Assembly: GCF_003269295.1 (NCBI RefSeq)
Contig: NZ_QLTT01000007.1
Location: 310,001-374,000, forward strand
Direction of reading: 5' to 3'
Length of the DNA: 64,000 bases
Source of the DNA: Lentzea atacamensis
GTDB taxonomy: Bacteria; Actinomycetota; Actinomycetes; Mycobacteriales; Pseudonocardiaceae
A model generated the notes under the pieces. That model was not told the origin of the DNA, searched no databases, and saw only the letters and a list, made by a program, of their open reading frames with translations. Each line of letters opens with the position of its first letter. The first letter of the stretch is position 1. The translations under genes and the position numbers were made by a program. Of the stretch, positions 1 to 8,200 are shown piece after piece.

Positions 1-699
1 ATGGGTGGCGTCGAGGTCGACCCGGACACCGGATCCTCTTCCGTGCCGGGCCTTTACGCCGCCGGTGAGGTGTCCGGTGGCATGCACGGCTCGAACCGGC
101 TGGGCGGCAACTCGTTGTCGGACCTGCTCGTGTTCGGCCGGCGTGCCGGTGCGGGAGCCGCGGAGTACGTGCGGGCGATGGACGAACGCCCTGTCGTGGC
201 CGAGGAAACCATCACCGAAGCGCGGGCGACGGCGCTCAAGCCGTTCCAGCAGGAGGGCGGCGAGAACCCGTACACGCTGCACATGGAGCTGCAGCAGTCG
301 ATGAACGACCTCGTCGGCATCATCCGCCGCGCCGGTGAGATGGAAGAGGCGTTGCAGCGGCTGGAGAAGCTCAAGGAACGGGCCCAGTCGCTGACGGTCG
401 AGGGACACCAGCAGTTCAACCCGGGCTGGCATCTCGCGCTCGACCTGAGGAACATGTTGCTCGTGTCGGAATGCGTGGCGAAGGCGGCGCTGCTGCGCAC
501 GGAGTCCCGCGGTGGCCACACCCGCGACGACCACCCGTCGATGGACGCCGAGTGGCGGCGGAAGCTGCTGGTCTGCAGGGCTTCCGGTGACGGGGCCGTC
601 GTGGAGGAGAAGCCGCAGATCCCGATCCGCAGCGACCTGCTGGACCTGTTCGAACGCACCGAGCTGGAGAAGTACCTCACCGCCGAGGAGTTGTCATGA
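1..699 (+). CDS. sdhA: Succinate dehydrogenase/fumarate reductase flavoprotein subunit, C-terminal part
   Basis: The 3' part of a gene that begins before the window; 232 residues are visible and the first ATG is internal. The stretch HGSNRLGGNSL near residue 29 is the conserved FAD-domain sequence of SdhA/FrdA flavoproteins, followed by the helical C-terminal domain. The protein holds covalent FAD and oxidises succinate (or reduces fumarate) at the cytoplasmic face of the membrane, passing electrons to the iron-sulfur subunit. Its TGA overlaps the ATG of the next gene (ATGA at 696-699), so the two are translationally coupled. The family call is firm; the direction of the reaction in the cell cannot be read from this fragment. 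Confidence 0.95.
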   Translation: MGGVEVDPDTGSSSVPGLYAAGEVSGGMHGSNRLGGNSLSDLLVFGRRAGAGAAEYVRAMDERPVVAEETITEARATALKPFQQEGGENPYTLHMELQQSMNDLVGIIRRAGEMEEALQRLEKLKERAQSLTVEGHQQFNPGWHLALDLRNMLLVSECVAKAALLRTESRGGHTRDDHPSMDAEWRRKLLVCRASGDGAVVEEKPQIPIRSDLLDLFERTELEKYLTAEELS

Positions 700-1445
700 G
701 CTACCAGGGGAAGTTCCGGGTGTGGCGCGGTGACGACTCCGGCGGCGCGCTGGAGGACTTCACCGTCGAGGTCAACGAGGGTGAGGTGGTGCTCGACATC
801 ATCCACCGGCTGCAGGCGACGCAGGCACCGGACCTCGCGGTGCGGTGGAACTGCAAGGCGGGCAAGTGCGGGTCGTGCTCCGCGGAGATCAACGGCCGCC
901 CACGCCTGCTGTGCATGACGCGGATGTCGGTCTTCGACGAGTCGGAGACGATCACCGTCACGCCGATGCGGACGTTCCCGATCATCCGCGACCTCGTCAC
1001 CGACGTGTCCTTCAACTACACCAAGGCGCGGGAGGTCCCGTCGTTCGCGCCGCCGAAGGACCTGGCCCCCGGCGAGTACCGGATGCAGCAGGTCGACGTC
1101 GAGCGCTCGCAGGAGTTCCGCAAGTGCATCGAGTGCTTCCTGTGCCAGAACACCTGCCACGTGGTGCGTGACCACGAGGAGAACAAGGAAGTGTTCTCGG
1201 GGCCGCGTTTCCTCATGCGGGTCGCCGAGCTGGAGATGCATCCGCTCGACACGGCCGACCGCGTCGACCAGGCGCAGGACGACCACGGGCTCGGGTACTG
1301 CAACATCACCAAGTGCTGCAGCGAGGTGTGCCCCGAGCACATCCACATCACCGACAACGCGCTCATCCCCATGAAGGAGCGCGTGGCCGACCGCAAGTAC
1401 GACCCGATCGTCTGGCTCGGCAACAAGCTGTTCAGGCGTTCGTAG
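696..1445 (+). CDS. sdhB: Succinate dehydrogenase/fumarate reductase iron-sulfur subunit
   Basis: 249 residues. An N-terminal ferredoxin domain carries the [2Fe-2S] cysteines C53, C58, C61 and C73 (CKAGKCGSC motif). The C-terminal half carries the [4Fe-4S] set C144, C147, C150 with C154, and the second cluster set C202, C207/C208 and C212. It transfers electrons from the flavoprotein to quinone. The length and the CIECFLCQNTC pattern match the actinobacterial form of the subunit rather than the classical E. coli type (inference). It is last in its operon here and is followed by a strong hairpin terminator. Confidence 0.95.
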   Translation: MSYQGKFRVWRGDDSGGALEDFTVEVNEGEVVLDIIHRLQATQAPDLAVRWNCKAGKCGSCSAEINGRPRLLCMTRMSVFDESETITVTPMRTFPIIRDLVTDVSFNYTKAREVPSFAPPKDLAPGEYRMQQVDVERSQEFRKCIECFLCQNTCHVVRDHEENKEVFSGPRFLMRVAELEMHPLDTADRVDQAQDDHGLGYCNITKCCSEVCPEHIHITDNALIPMKERVADRKYDPIVWLGNKLFRRS

Positions 1446-1452
1446 CAACCAT

Positions 1453-1493
1453 CGTCGCGTGGGCCGGGGATCGTACAACCGGCCCACGCGACG
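1453..1493 (+). terminator. Hairpin terminator after sdhB
   Basis: A perfect 15-bp stem (left arm 1453-1467, right arm 1479-1493) with an 11-base loop starts 8 bases after the sdhB stop. There is no U-run, as is usual in GC-rich actinomycetes. Confidence 0.8.
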
Positions 1494-1622
1494 GCGTGGT
1501 GTTTTCCCTCATTTGGCACGTTCGTGGCTTCCTCCCCGTTTTCGGCGCACCGATGCCGTTGGCCGGTGCTGTACTGACGGCGGATCGCATTGAGCGGTCC
1601 GGTACGAAAATGGGGGAGCGGA

Positions 1623-2039
1623 ATGCGAAAGCTGTTCGTCGCCGGTGTGGCGGCATTGATGGCCTGCCTGGTTGTTCCGCCCGCCGCGTCGGCTGAGACG
1701 CCGGCCGCCGCGTCGTGGTGCGCCCCTCCAGGTTCGGAGGGAAACGGGACGATGAACGTGTTCATCGTCCCGACGAGCGGCGACAACTGCGGGGTGCTCC
1801 GGATGGTGGCGCAGCTCGCGCCCGTGTCAGGCCTGCCGACCCAGACCGGGTTCTTCCGGATGTACGGCCCGAACGGGCACATCGGTGACAGCACGACCAA
1901 GTACTGGACGTATCAGGAGTCGTATCGCGTCGACGTGAACCAAAAGGCGTTCGACGGTTCGTTGTGGTGCGCGGAGTTCTGGATGCAGACCGGATCCACG
2001 TTCACCCGCGGCAGCGAACCGGTTTGTGCCGAGTTCTGA
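1623..2039 (+). CDS. Small secreted protein with four cysteines
   Basis: 138 residues. The start at 1623 follows a GGGGGAGCG ribosome site; the in-frame upstream extension lacks one. A signal peptide (MRKLF, hydrophobic core, AASA cleavage region near residue 24) predicts export. The mature part of about 114 residues has four cysteines (WCAPP, DNCGV, LWCAE, VCAEF), which could form two disulfides. No family is recognised. It is 17 bases upstream of a second small exported protein of similar size, also with four cysteines, and the pair is probably one transcript. Confidence 0.75.
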   Translation: MRKLFVAGVAALMACLVVPPAASAETPAAASWCAPPGSEGNGTMNVFIVPTSGDNCGVLRMVAQLAPVSGLPTQTGFFRMYGPNGHIGDSTTKYWTYQESYRVDVNQKAFDGSLWCAEFWMQTGSTFTRGSEPVCAEF

Positions 2040-2056
2040 CATTTCCTGGGGGAAAC

Positions 2057-2434
2057 ATGAAGATTCGTGAATTGATGCTGTCCGTCGCGATCGCGGCCGC
2101 CTTGCTGCCGACCGGCGCCGCCGCGGCGATGCAGGAGAGCACGAACGGGACGTGCGGGCCTGTTCCGACGCAGAGCGAGTGCCAGATCGCGACGTTGAAC
2201 TTCCCGGGCGGTAGGCTCTCCGTCGACGTGGACATCGTCCGAAGCTGGCCGTTCGGCAACTACCGGACGACGTGGGACGTGTGGGCCAGCCACGGGCCGA
2301 CCGGCTGCAAACGCGAGATCTGGGCGGACGACCCCGCCGGTTCGTGGGTGTGCGAGAACGTCCACGCGGGCGGCGTCTCGTTGACCGTCGACAAGCAGAC
2401 CCCGGACTTCGCCCACCTCGGCATGCGCTGGTAG
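2057..2434 (+). CDS. Small secreted protein, second of a pair
   Basis: 125 residues starting at MKIREL after a TGGGGGAAAC ribosome site, 17 bases after the previous gene. The first 24 residues form a signal peptide ending in AAAA. The mature protein has four cysteines (GTCGP, SECQI, TGCKR, WVCEN). The size, cysteine number and position suggest it is a relative or partner of its neighbour, but the sequences are too divergent to align with confidence by eye. Function unknown. It converges on the response regulator gene, whose end directly abuts it. Confidence 0.72.
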   Translation: MKIRELMLSVAIAAALLPTGAAAAMQESTNGTCGPVPTQSECQIATLNFPGGRLSVDVDIVRSWPFGNYRTTWDVWASHGPTGCKREIWADDPAGSWVCENVHAGGVSLTVDKQTPDFAHLGMRW

Positions 2435-3094
2435 TCACCCGGCCAGCTGCGGCGTGACCAGCCCGGACTCGTAGGCCATCACCACGGCCTGGGCCCGGCT
2501 GGTCAGCCGCAGCTTGGTCATCACGCGGTTGAGGTGCGTCTTCACCGTGCCCTCGGTGACGGTCAGCTTGCTCGCGATCGAGGCATTGGTCAGGCCGGTG
2601 CCGACCAGCCGGAGAACCTCGCGTTCGCGGTCGGTGAGATCGTCGAGACCGACCGGGGCCCACGGCGCGACCGGCACGTCACCGCGCAGATAGGCCGCGA
2701 CGAGCCGGCGCATGACGGTCGGGCTGAACTGCATCTCGCCGGACGCCACCGCGCTGATCGCGGCCAGCAGCCGGGCGGGCTCCGACTCCTTCAGCACGAA
2801 CCCCGCCGCGCCCAGGCGCAACGCCTCGTGGACGTACTCGTCCAGGTCGAAGGTCGTCAGCACCAGCACCCGCGCGGACGTCGCGACGCGCTTGAGCGCG
2901 CTCAGCCTCGGCAGACGGATGTCCAGAAGGATCACGTCCGGCGCGGACGACTGGGCCAGCCGCACGGCGGTCTCACCGTCCGCGGCCTCGCCGACGACGG
3001 TCAACTCCGGTGTGGCGTTCAGCAACGCGACCAGGCCCGCTCTGAACAACGGCTGATCGTCAACCACAAGCACGCGCGTCACAATGCCCCTCAT
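2435..3094 (-). CDS. NarL/LuxR-type response regulator (orphan)
   Basis: 219 residues. The receiver domain has the acidic pair D12/D13, the phospho-acceptor D58 (VILLDIR), T80/T81 and K102. The C-terminal LuxR-type helix-turn-helix starts at LTDREREVL near residue 153. The start is ATG at 3094; a GTG at 3082 is an alternative. No histidine kinase lies beside it, so it is an orphan here. The segment between D58 and the VLVLTTF strand is shorter than usual for the family: the usual MPGMDG-like loop is replaced by LPRLSALKR. Targets are unknown; the flanking small secreted proteins are candidates by position only. Confidence 0.88.
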   Translation of the reverse strand: MRGIVTRVLVVDDQPLFRAGLVALLNATPELTVVGEAADGETAVRLAQSSAPDVILLDIRLPRLSALKRVATSARVLVLTTFDLDEYVHEALRLGAAGFVLKESEPARLLAAISAVASGEMQFSPTVMRRLVAAYLRGDVPVAPWAPVGLDDLTDREREVLRLVGTGLTNASIASKLTVTEGTVKTHLNRVMTKLRLTSRAQAVVMAYESGLVTPQLAG

Positions 3095-3208
3095 CCATGT
3101 GACGTCACCGCGGTAGATCCCCCCAACCGGAAGCGTACCGCGAAAGTTGACGGGAGATCCACTGTTCGTGAGACGACCCGGTTCCGCTTCGCCGATACGT
3201 TGCGGCGC

Positions 3209-3490
3209 ATGCGAACCGCATCGGCCGACCTGCTCGCCGTCCGCACGATCACCGCCGACGGCTCGGACGTCTACTTGCGAATCACGTCGAGTCCTGCCGA
3301 CCTGGAGATCCGGTGGTACCGCGATGGTGACCAGCGGGTGTCCGGCAGCCCCGTGCTGTTTCCGGCGGGTGATCGTTCGCGTCGCCGCATCGGCTCGAAC
3401 TTCCGCGCGGGCACCACGTTCTGCCTGGGGGTCGTCGGTGCTTCGGGGGACGCCTGGTGCGGCGTCGTCGACTGGAACGTCTACTCCTGA
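3209..3490 (+). CDS. Small protein with WY/CLG repeat module, copy 1
   Basis: 93 residues from ATG 3209; a TTG at 3200 is an alternative start. No signal peptide or clear ribosome site is seen. The sequence contains DLEIRWYRDGD, IGSNFRAGTTFCLG and a C-terminal DAWCGVVDWN. The next reading frame holds a clear paralogue with the same order of elements (LAWYKCGD, VGTNFKAGTKFCLA), so this is a tandem duplication. Function unknown. Downstream of the response regulator and divergent from it. Confidence 0.55.
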   Translation: MRTASADLLAVRTITADGSDVYLRITSSPADLEIRWYRDGDQRVSGSPVLFPAGDRSRRRIGSNFRAGTTFCLGVVGASGDAWCGVVDWNVYS

Positions 3491-3761
3491 AGGAGAACTT
3501 CAGATCACTTGGTTCACCACGGCCCACACGATCACCGTCGCCGGGTCGAACATCGACGCCAGGGTCGCGCTCGGTGGCGTCATGCAGCTCGCCTGGTACA
3601 AGTGCGGTGACCGCACCACGCGTGGCGCGTTCGTGCGCATGGAGGAGACCCGCAAGCACGTGGGCACGAACTTCAAGGCGGGCACCAAGTTCTGCCTCGC
3701 CTCGAACAGCCCGTACACCGAGGGGACCGTCGGAGGAACGCTGTGGTGGAGCGGTACCTGA
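3491..3761 (+). pseudogene. Paralogous WY/CLG module, copy 2, with no ordinary start codon
   Basis: About 86 residues, paralogous to the preceding copy (WYKCGD, VGTNFKAGTKFCLA). An AGGAG ribosome site at 3491-3495 overlaps the stop of copy 1, but the first in-frame codons after it are CTT, CAG and ATC. The only good candidate at normal spacing is ATC at 3504. The next in-frame ATG is too far inside the module. It is either translated from a rare AUC start, has lost its start by mutation, or was once fused to copy 1. The coding pattern is otherwise intact to the stop at 3759-3761. Confidence 0.5.
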
Positions 3762-4009
3762 CCGCGGCACTCGCGGTGGGTCTGGTGTCCGGGTGCGCGT
3801 CACCTCCGCCACAACCACAGCTCGTGGATCAGCGGCAGTACGCGAAAGCCGTGCGGGACAGCTCTTCCGCCTTCACGTGGCCGGACGGCCGCAAGCCGGA
3901 CCTCGACGTGCTCGCGGAGAAGTCGGGGCCAGGACCGGACAAGGCGGGAGACGGTGCGCAGGCCGCCGACTACGTGACGTCGAACTGCGAGTCCGTGGTC
4001 TGGCAATAG
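3743..4009 (+). CDS. Small lipoprotein
   Basis: 88 residues, GTG start at 3743 preceded by GGAGGAAC. A lipobox, LVSGCAS, places the lipidated cysteine at about residue 18, so the mature protein of about 70 residues should be tethered to the outer face of the membrane. One further cysteine lies near the end (TSNCES). It overlaps the end of the preceding module, suggesting one operon with the small paralogous proteins. No known family. Confidence 0.65.
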   Translation: MVERYLTAALAVGLVSGCASPPPQPQLVDQRQYAKAVRDSSSAFTWPDGRKPDLDVLAEKSGPGPDKAGDGAQAADYVTSNCESVVWQ

Positions 4010-4045
4010 GAACGGGGCATGTCCGAAGTGGACATGCCCCGTTCC
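4009..4045. terminator. Bidirectional hairpin between convergent genes
   Basis: A perfect 16-bp stem (4009-4024 with 4030-4045) and a 5-base loop lie exactly between the lipoprotein stop and the end of gluD on the other strand, so it can serve both. Confidence 0.85.
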
Positions 4046-4058
4046 GCTGACGGACGGA

Positions 4059-4949
4059 TCAGACGGCGCCCATCGTGCCGGACACGCCGGACGCTTCGCC
4101 GAGCTGGACCATCTTGGCCTTGTCCTCGTCCAGCTTGATGACCTTCTTGTTGCGGCGGTTGCGCTTCTCCAGGTAGTTCGCGAACCACGTGAGGAGCAGG
4201 CACAGTCCGATGTAGATGGCCGCGACCACGATCATCGTCGGGATGAGCGGGCGGCCGAACTGCAGCTGACCACCGATCTGGCGGCCCCAGTACAGCAGCT
4301 CCTCGAAGGTGATGAGGAAGCCGAGCGCGGTGTCCTTCAGCAGCACGACGAGCTGGCTGATGATGGTCGGCAGCATCGCCCGCAACGCCTGCGGCAGCAG
4401 CACGAGCACCATCACCTGCGTCTTGCGCATGCCCAGCGCGTACGCGGCCTCGCTCTGGCCCTTGGGCAGCGAGTTGATGCCCGCGCGGAACACCTCGGCG
4501 AGCACCGAGCCGTTGTACAGCATCAGGCTGAGCACGACCGCGGTGAACGCGGAGAGCTTGATGCCCGTCGACGGCAGGCCGTAGTAGAAGAAGAACATCA
4601 TGATGACGAGCGGGATCGCGCGGAACAGCTCCACGATCACCGCCGCGGGTGCGCTGACCCACTTGTGGTCCGACAACCGGGCCGCCGCGAACACCGCGCC
4701 GAACAACAGTGCCAGCACCGCGCCGACCGCGAACGCGCTGAGCGTGCGGCCGAGCGCGTCGATCAGGGAGAGCTGGATCTGCTTGTACTCGAACCAGCTC
4801 CACTTGCGGCCCTCGAACTGGCCGGTGTCGAAGAAGCGCCACACCACGTAGCCGACGAGCGCTGCGATCGCGACGCTGCCGACGACCGCGTACGCGCGGT
4901 ACCGGGTCCTGGCCCGGGGACCGGGAACGTCGAACAGAACGGTGCTCAT
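4059..4949 (-). CDS. gluD: Glutamate ABC transporter, permease GluD
   Basis: 296 residues from the ATG at 4949, which overlaps the gluC stop (ATGA). It is a polar amino acid permease of the HisM/GluD type, with several membrane helices and the cytoplasmic coupling loop around SEAAYALGMRKTQ. The longer open frame upstream is out of keeping with the family and overlaps gluC. With GluC it forms the membrane channel of a glutamate importer. The C-terminal 35 residues are charged and cytoplasmic. It is last in the gluABCD operon, which reads leftward and ends at the shared hairpin. Confidence 0.93.
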   Translation of the reverse strand: MSTVLFDVPGPRARTRYRAYAVVGSVAIAALVGYVVWRFFDTGQFEGRKWSWFEYKQIQLSLIDALGRTLSAFAVGAVLALLFGAVFAAARLSDHKWVSAPAAVIVELFRAIPLVIMMFFFYYGLPSTGIKLSAFTAVVLSLMLYNGSVLAEVFRAGINSLPKGQSEAAYALGMRKTQVMVLVLLPQALRAMLPTIISQLVVLLKDTALGFLITFEELLYWGRQIGGQLQFGRPLIPTMIVVAAIYIGLCLLLTWFANYLEKRNRRNKKVIKLDEDKAKMVQLGEASGVSGTMGAV

Positions 4950-5593
4950 CGGGCCACGCTCCAGCGCTTCTCGAGAACCCGCTGCAGGTACGTCAGCGGC
5001 ATGACCAGCAGGACGAAGATGGCGGCGACCCACAGCATGCCGGTCAGGGTGTCCTCACCGAGCTCGGACAGCGCGTCGCGGATGGCGCCCGCTTCCCGGA
5101 CCGAGAAGCCCGCCGCGACGGTGGTGTTCTTCAGCAACGCGATGAACGTGCTCACCATGGGCGGGACGACGGACCGCAGCGCCTGCGGCAGCACGATGCT
5201 GCCGAGCATCTGGGTGAACGTCAGGCCCAGCGCCCGTGACGCCTCGGCCTGGCCGACCGGCACCGTGTTGATGCCGGAACGGACGACCTCGCAGACGAAC
5301 GCCGACGTGTAGAGCGACAGCGCCACGACCGCGGCGGTGAAGAACTCGAACTTGATGATCTCCAGGTAGGGGTACGCGAACACGAAGAACACGAACACCA
5401 GGGTGAGCGGCGTGTTGCGCACGACCGTCACGTACAGCGTGCCGGCCCCGCGGAACACGGGAACCGGGCTGACGCGCAGCATCGCGAGGAAGATGCCCAG
5501 CAGCAGCGACGCGATCCCGGAGACCGCGAACAGCTTCAGTGTGTTCGCGAAGTGGTGCACGAACAGGTCGATATTGCGGGTGAGGACGCCCAT
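4946..5593 (-). CDS. gluC: Glutamate ABC transporter, permease GluC
   Basis: 215 residues. A typical polar amino acid permease with about five hydrophobic helices, a VVRNTPL motif after the second helix and the ATPase-contact loop near QAEASRALGLTFTQ. It pairs with GluD. It follows gluB after a 78-base gap that contains a hairpin, and overlaps gluD by four bases. The operon order A-B-C-D matches the gluABCD system described in Corynebacterium glutamicum. Confidence 0.93.
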   Translation of the reverse strand: MGVLTRNIDLFVHHFANTLKLFAVSGIASLLLGIFLAMLRVSPVPVFRGAGTLYVTVVRNTPLTLVFVFFVFAYPYLEIIKFEFFTAAVVALSLYTSAFVCEVVRSGINTVPVGQAEASRALGLTFTQMLGSIVLPQALRSVVPPMVSTFIALLKNTTVAAGFSVREAGAIRDALSELGEDTLTGMLWVAAIFVLLVMPLTYLQRVLEKRWSVAR

Positions 5594-5627
5594 CGAATTC
5601 CTTGCCGTCGTCCGTCGTCAATGGAAC

Positions 5628-5660
5628 GGCCGGTGGACCCGCCGCGCGAGTCCACCGGCC
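5628..5660 (-). promoter_or_regulatory. Hairpin between gluB and gluC
   Basis: An 11-bp perfect stem (5628-5638 with 5650-5660) lies just after the gluB stop inside the operon. Such hairpins after binding-protein genes commonly stabilise the upstream mRNA or cause partial termination, giving more binding protein than permease. That role is inferred. Confidence 0.6.
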
Positions 5661-5671
5661 ACAAAGGAACG

Positions 5672-6565
5672 TCAGTACTTCTCGAGGGTCGGGTGCTTGC
5701 CTTCCGAACCCGACTTGCCCAGCGTGTTCTTGTAGATCTCGTCCCACTTGCCGTCGGACAGCGACTTCTCGAGGATCTCGTTGACCTTGTCGCGCAGGGC
5801 CTTGTCGTCCTTCGGGAGACCGATGCCGTACTTCTCCGTGGAGAACGTCTGGCCGACGACCTTCAGCTTGTCCGGCTCGGCGGCCGCGTAGCCCTTGAGG
5901 ATCGCGTCGTCGGTGCTGACCGCGTCGACCTCACCGTCGAGCAGCTTCGTCACGCACAGCGAGTAGCTCTGCAGCTCGACCACGTTGGCGTCGGGCTCGA
6001 CGAGCTTCTTGTCGCGCAGGAGCTTCGCCGGCGTCGAGCCCGTCACGGAGCAGACCTTCTTGCTCTTGATCGTGTCCGGACCCTTGATGTCGGTGTTGTC
6101 CTTCTTCACCAGCAGGTCCTGGCCCGCGATGTAGTACGGGCCGGCGAAGGACACCTTCTCCTTGCGGGCGGCGGTGATGGAGTACGTGCCGACGTAGTAG
6201 TCGACGTCACCGTTGATGATCGCCTGCTCGCGAGCCGCGGACTGGATCGTCTTGAACTGGATCTTGTCCTCGGCGAAGCCCAGCTGCGCCGCGATCAGCT
6301 TCGCCATGTCGATGTCGAAGCCCGTGTACTTGTTCGTCGTCGGGTCCTTGTAGCCCAGACCCGGCTGGTCCTCCTTGACACCGACGACCAGCGAACCGCG
6401 AGCCTTGATCTTCTCGAACGTCGGCGAACCCTCGACCTTGACGTCCTTGGCCACGTCGAAGACACCGGCGGGTGCTCCCGTGTCGGTGCCGGTGCCTTCC
6501 TTGCCACACGCGGTCAGGGCGAGACCACCCGCCAGCAGCACCGCCGCAAGGGTGCGAACCCTCAT
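5672..6565 (-). CDS. gluB: Glutamate-binding lipoprotein GluB
   Basis: 297 residues. The signal peptide ends in the lipobox LTACGKE, so the protein is anchored outside the membrane. The periplasmic-binding-protein type II fold is clear (LVVGVKEDQPGLGY, GFDIDMAKLIA, DYYVGTYSIT, VSFAGPYY). It captures glutamate or a related acidic amino acid for GluCD. Conserved cysteines in KVCSVTG and YSLCVTK may form a disulfide. Second gene in the operon, 38 bases after gluA. Confidence 0.94.
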   Translation of the reverse strand: MRVRTLAAVLLAGGLALTACGKEGTGTDTGAPAGVFDVAKDVKVEGSPTFEKIKARGSLVVGVKEDQPGLGYKDPTTNKYTGFDIDMAKLIAAQLGFAEDKIQFKTIQSAAREQAIINGDVDYYVGTYSITAARKEKVSFAGPYYIAGQDLLVKKDNTDIKGPDTIKSKKVCSVTGSTPAKLLRDKKLVEPDANVVELQSYSLCVTKLLDGEVDAVSTDDAILKGYAAAEPDKLKVVGQTFSTEKYGIGLPKDDKALRDKVNEILEKSLSDGKWDEIYKNTLGKSGSEGKHPTLEKY

Positions 6566-6603
6566 CGTCCTTCTCCTGCCTTCGTTCGAAAGTGGGCTGA
6601 CTT

Positions 6604-7356
6604 CTAGTGAGTCAGGATCTTGCCAAGGAAGTCCTTCGCGCGGTTGGACTTCGGGGCCGAGAAGAACTCTTCCGGGGTGGAGTCCTCGACGACCTCGCCG
6701 TCGGACATGAAGATCACCCGGTCCGCGGCCTTGCGGGCGAAGCCCATCTCGTGCGTGACGACCAGCATCGTCATGCCGTCCTTGGCCAGGCCCGTCATGA
6801 CGTCCAGGACTTCCTGGACCATCTCGGGGTCGAGGGCGGAGGTCGGCTCGTCGAACAGCATCACCTTGGGCTTCATCGCGAGCGCGCGGGCGATCGCCGC
6901 ACGCTGCTGCTGTCCACCCGAGAGCTGAGCCGGGAACTTCTCCGCCTGGTTGGCGATCCCGACCCGCTCCAGCAACTCCATCGCGGTCTTGCGGGCCTCG
7001 CTCGCCGGAGTCTTGCGCACCTTCACCGGAGCGAGCATCACGTTCTCGATGATGGTTTTGTGCGCGAAAAGGTTGAAGGACTGGAACACCATGCCGACAT
7101 CGGCGCGCAGGCGTGCCAGTTCCTTTCCTTCGGCGGGAAGAGGCTGCCCGTCGACCTCGATGACGCCGGAATCAATCGGCTCGAGTCGGTTGATGGTCCG
7201 GCACAGGGTCGACTTACCGGAACCCGACGGCCCCAGCACGACCACGACCTGCCCCTTCGGCACCTCCAGCTGCACGTTCCTGAGCACGTGCAACGGGCCG
7301 AAGAACTTGTCCACACCCGCCATACGAATCATCGGCGGGGTAGAGGCGGCAGTCAT
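6604..7356 (-). CDS. gluA: Glutamate ABC transporter, ATP-binding protein GluA
   Basis: 250 residues from ATG 7356, chosen because GGAGGA lies 6-7 bases upstream; earlier in-frame starts lack one. Walker A is GPSGSGKST, the signature is LSGGQQQRAAIARAL, Walker B is VMLFDEPTSALD, and the switch histidine lies in VVTHEMGFA. It energises glutamate uptake by GluBCD. First gene of the operon; the 135-base gap upstream separates it from a divergent response regulator. Confidence 0.94.
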   Translation of the reverse strand: MTAASTPPMIRMAGVDKFFGPLHVLRNVQLEVPKGQVVVVLGPSGSGKSTLCRTINRLEPIDSGVIEVDGQPLPAEGKELARLRADVGMVFQSFNLFAHKTIIENVMLAPVKVRKTPASEARKTAMELLERVGIANQAEKFPAQLSGGQQQRAAIARALAMKPKVMLFDEPTSALDPEMVQEVLDVMTGLAKDGMTMLVVTHEMGFARKAADRVIFMSDGEVVEDSTPEEFFSAPKSNRAKDFLGKILTH

Positions 7357-7384
7357 CCAGTCCTCCATTTGGGGTCGTCGGCGT

Positions 7385-7408
7385 TGGCGGAAACCTAGGT
7401 GTCCGCCA
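7385..7408. promoter_or_regulatory. Inverted repeat between gluA and the response regulator gene
   Basis: TGGCGGA and TCCGCCA arms (7385-7391, 7402-7408) with a 10-base spacer sit in the divergent intergenic region. It is a candidate operator for the adjacent OmpR-type regulator, inferred from position and symmetry only. Confidence 0.4.
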
Positions 7409-7491
7409 CCACACCAGTCCAGGACATTGAGCAAGACTTAGGGTCTCAACTCTGTCACAGGCAGACATCGGTTGCCCGGGAGGTAGCGAAA

Positions 7492-8169
7492 GTGCGCGTG
7501 CTGCTCGTCGAGGACGACGACAGGGTCGCAGAGGCCTTGGTCCCAGCCCTGACCAGACGGGGTTTCCAGGTGGACCGGCAGGCCACTGGCCGCGGCACGC
7601 TCGACCGCCTCACCGGCGTCGACGTGGTGCTGCTCGACCTCGGCCTGCCCGACATGGACGGCGTGACGCTGTGCCGTGCGATCAGGGCGGCCTCGGACGT
7701 CGCCATCATCGTGGTGTCGGCGCGAGGGGAGATCGACGACCGGATCCTCGGCCTGCACGCCGGGGCGGACGATTACCTGGTCAAGCCCTATGACGTGGGC
7801 GAACTGGTGGCACGCGTGCACGCGGTGCGCCGCCGCCGGGGCGCCGATCCCGTCGGGGTGGGAGCGGTGTCGACGGAGGTGTTCGAGACCGGAGACGTGC
7901 GGGTCGACCTGGGGCGCCACGAGGTCACCGTGGCGGGTGAACCCGTCGCCCTTTCGCGCAAGGAGTTCCAGGTGCTCGCGCTCGTGATGGCGGCGGGTGG
8001 CGCGGTGTGCACGCGGGAGCGGATCCTCGCCGAGGTGTGGGGGAGGACGTGGTCCGGCGCGAACCGCACGCTCGACGTCCACGTCGCCACGCTGCGTACC
8101 AAGCTCGGCCGTCCGGCGTTGCTGGAGACCGTGCGCGGAGTCGGTTACCGGCTGGGACAGGTGTCGTGA
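7492..8169 (+). CDS. OmpR-type response regulator
   Basis: 225 residues from GTG 7492, which has GGGAGGT seven bases upstream; the longer frame lacks a site. The receiver domain has E7/D8/D9, phospho-acceptor D49 (VVLLDLGLPDMDG) and K98 (LVKPY). The C-terminal winged helix is of the OmpR/PhoB type (LSRKEFQVLALV to GVGYRL). It forms a two-component system with the kinase 31 bases downstream. Divergent placement next to gluABCD suggests it may control glutamate uptake or respond to the ligand of the nearby TAXI protein; that is inference. Confidence 0.92.
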   Translation: MRVLLVEDDDRVAEALVPALTRRGFQVDRQATGRGTLDRLTGVDVVLLDLGLPDMDGVTLCRAIRAASDVAIIVVSARGEIDDRILGLHAGADDYLVKPYDVGELVARVHAVRRRRGADPVGVGAVSTEVFETGDVRVDLGRHEVTVAGEPVALSRKEFQVLALVMAAGGAVCTRERILAEVWGRTWSGANRTLDVHVATLRTKLGRPALLETVRGVGYRLGQVS

Positions 8170-8200
8170 ATCTTCACCTGATCGGGTTGGGTGACGGCTC

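Noticed and set aside
54..1487. Minus-strand 477-codon frame opposite sdhA-sdhB
   Set aside because: Antisense shadow; the sdhB iron-sulfur motifs fix the real strand.
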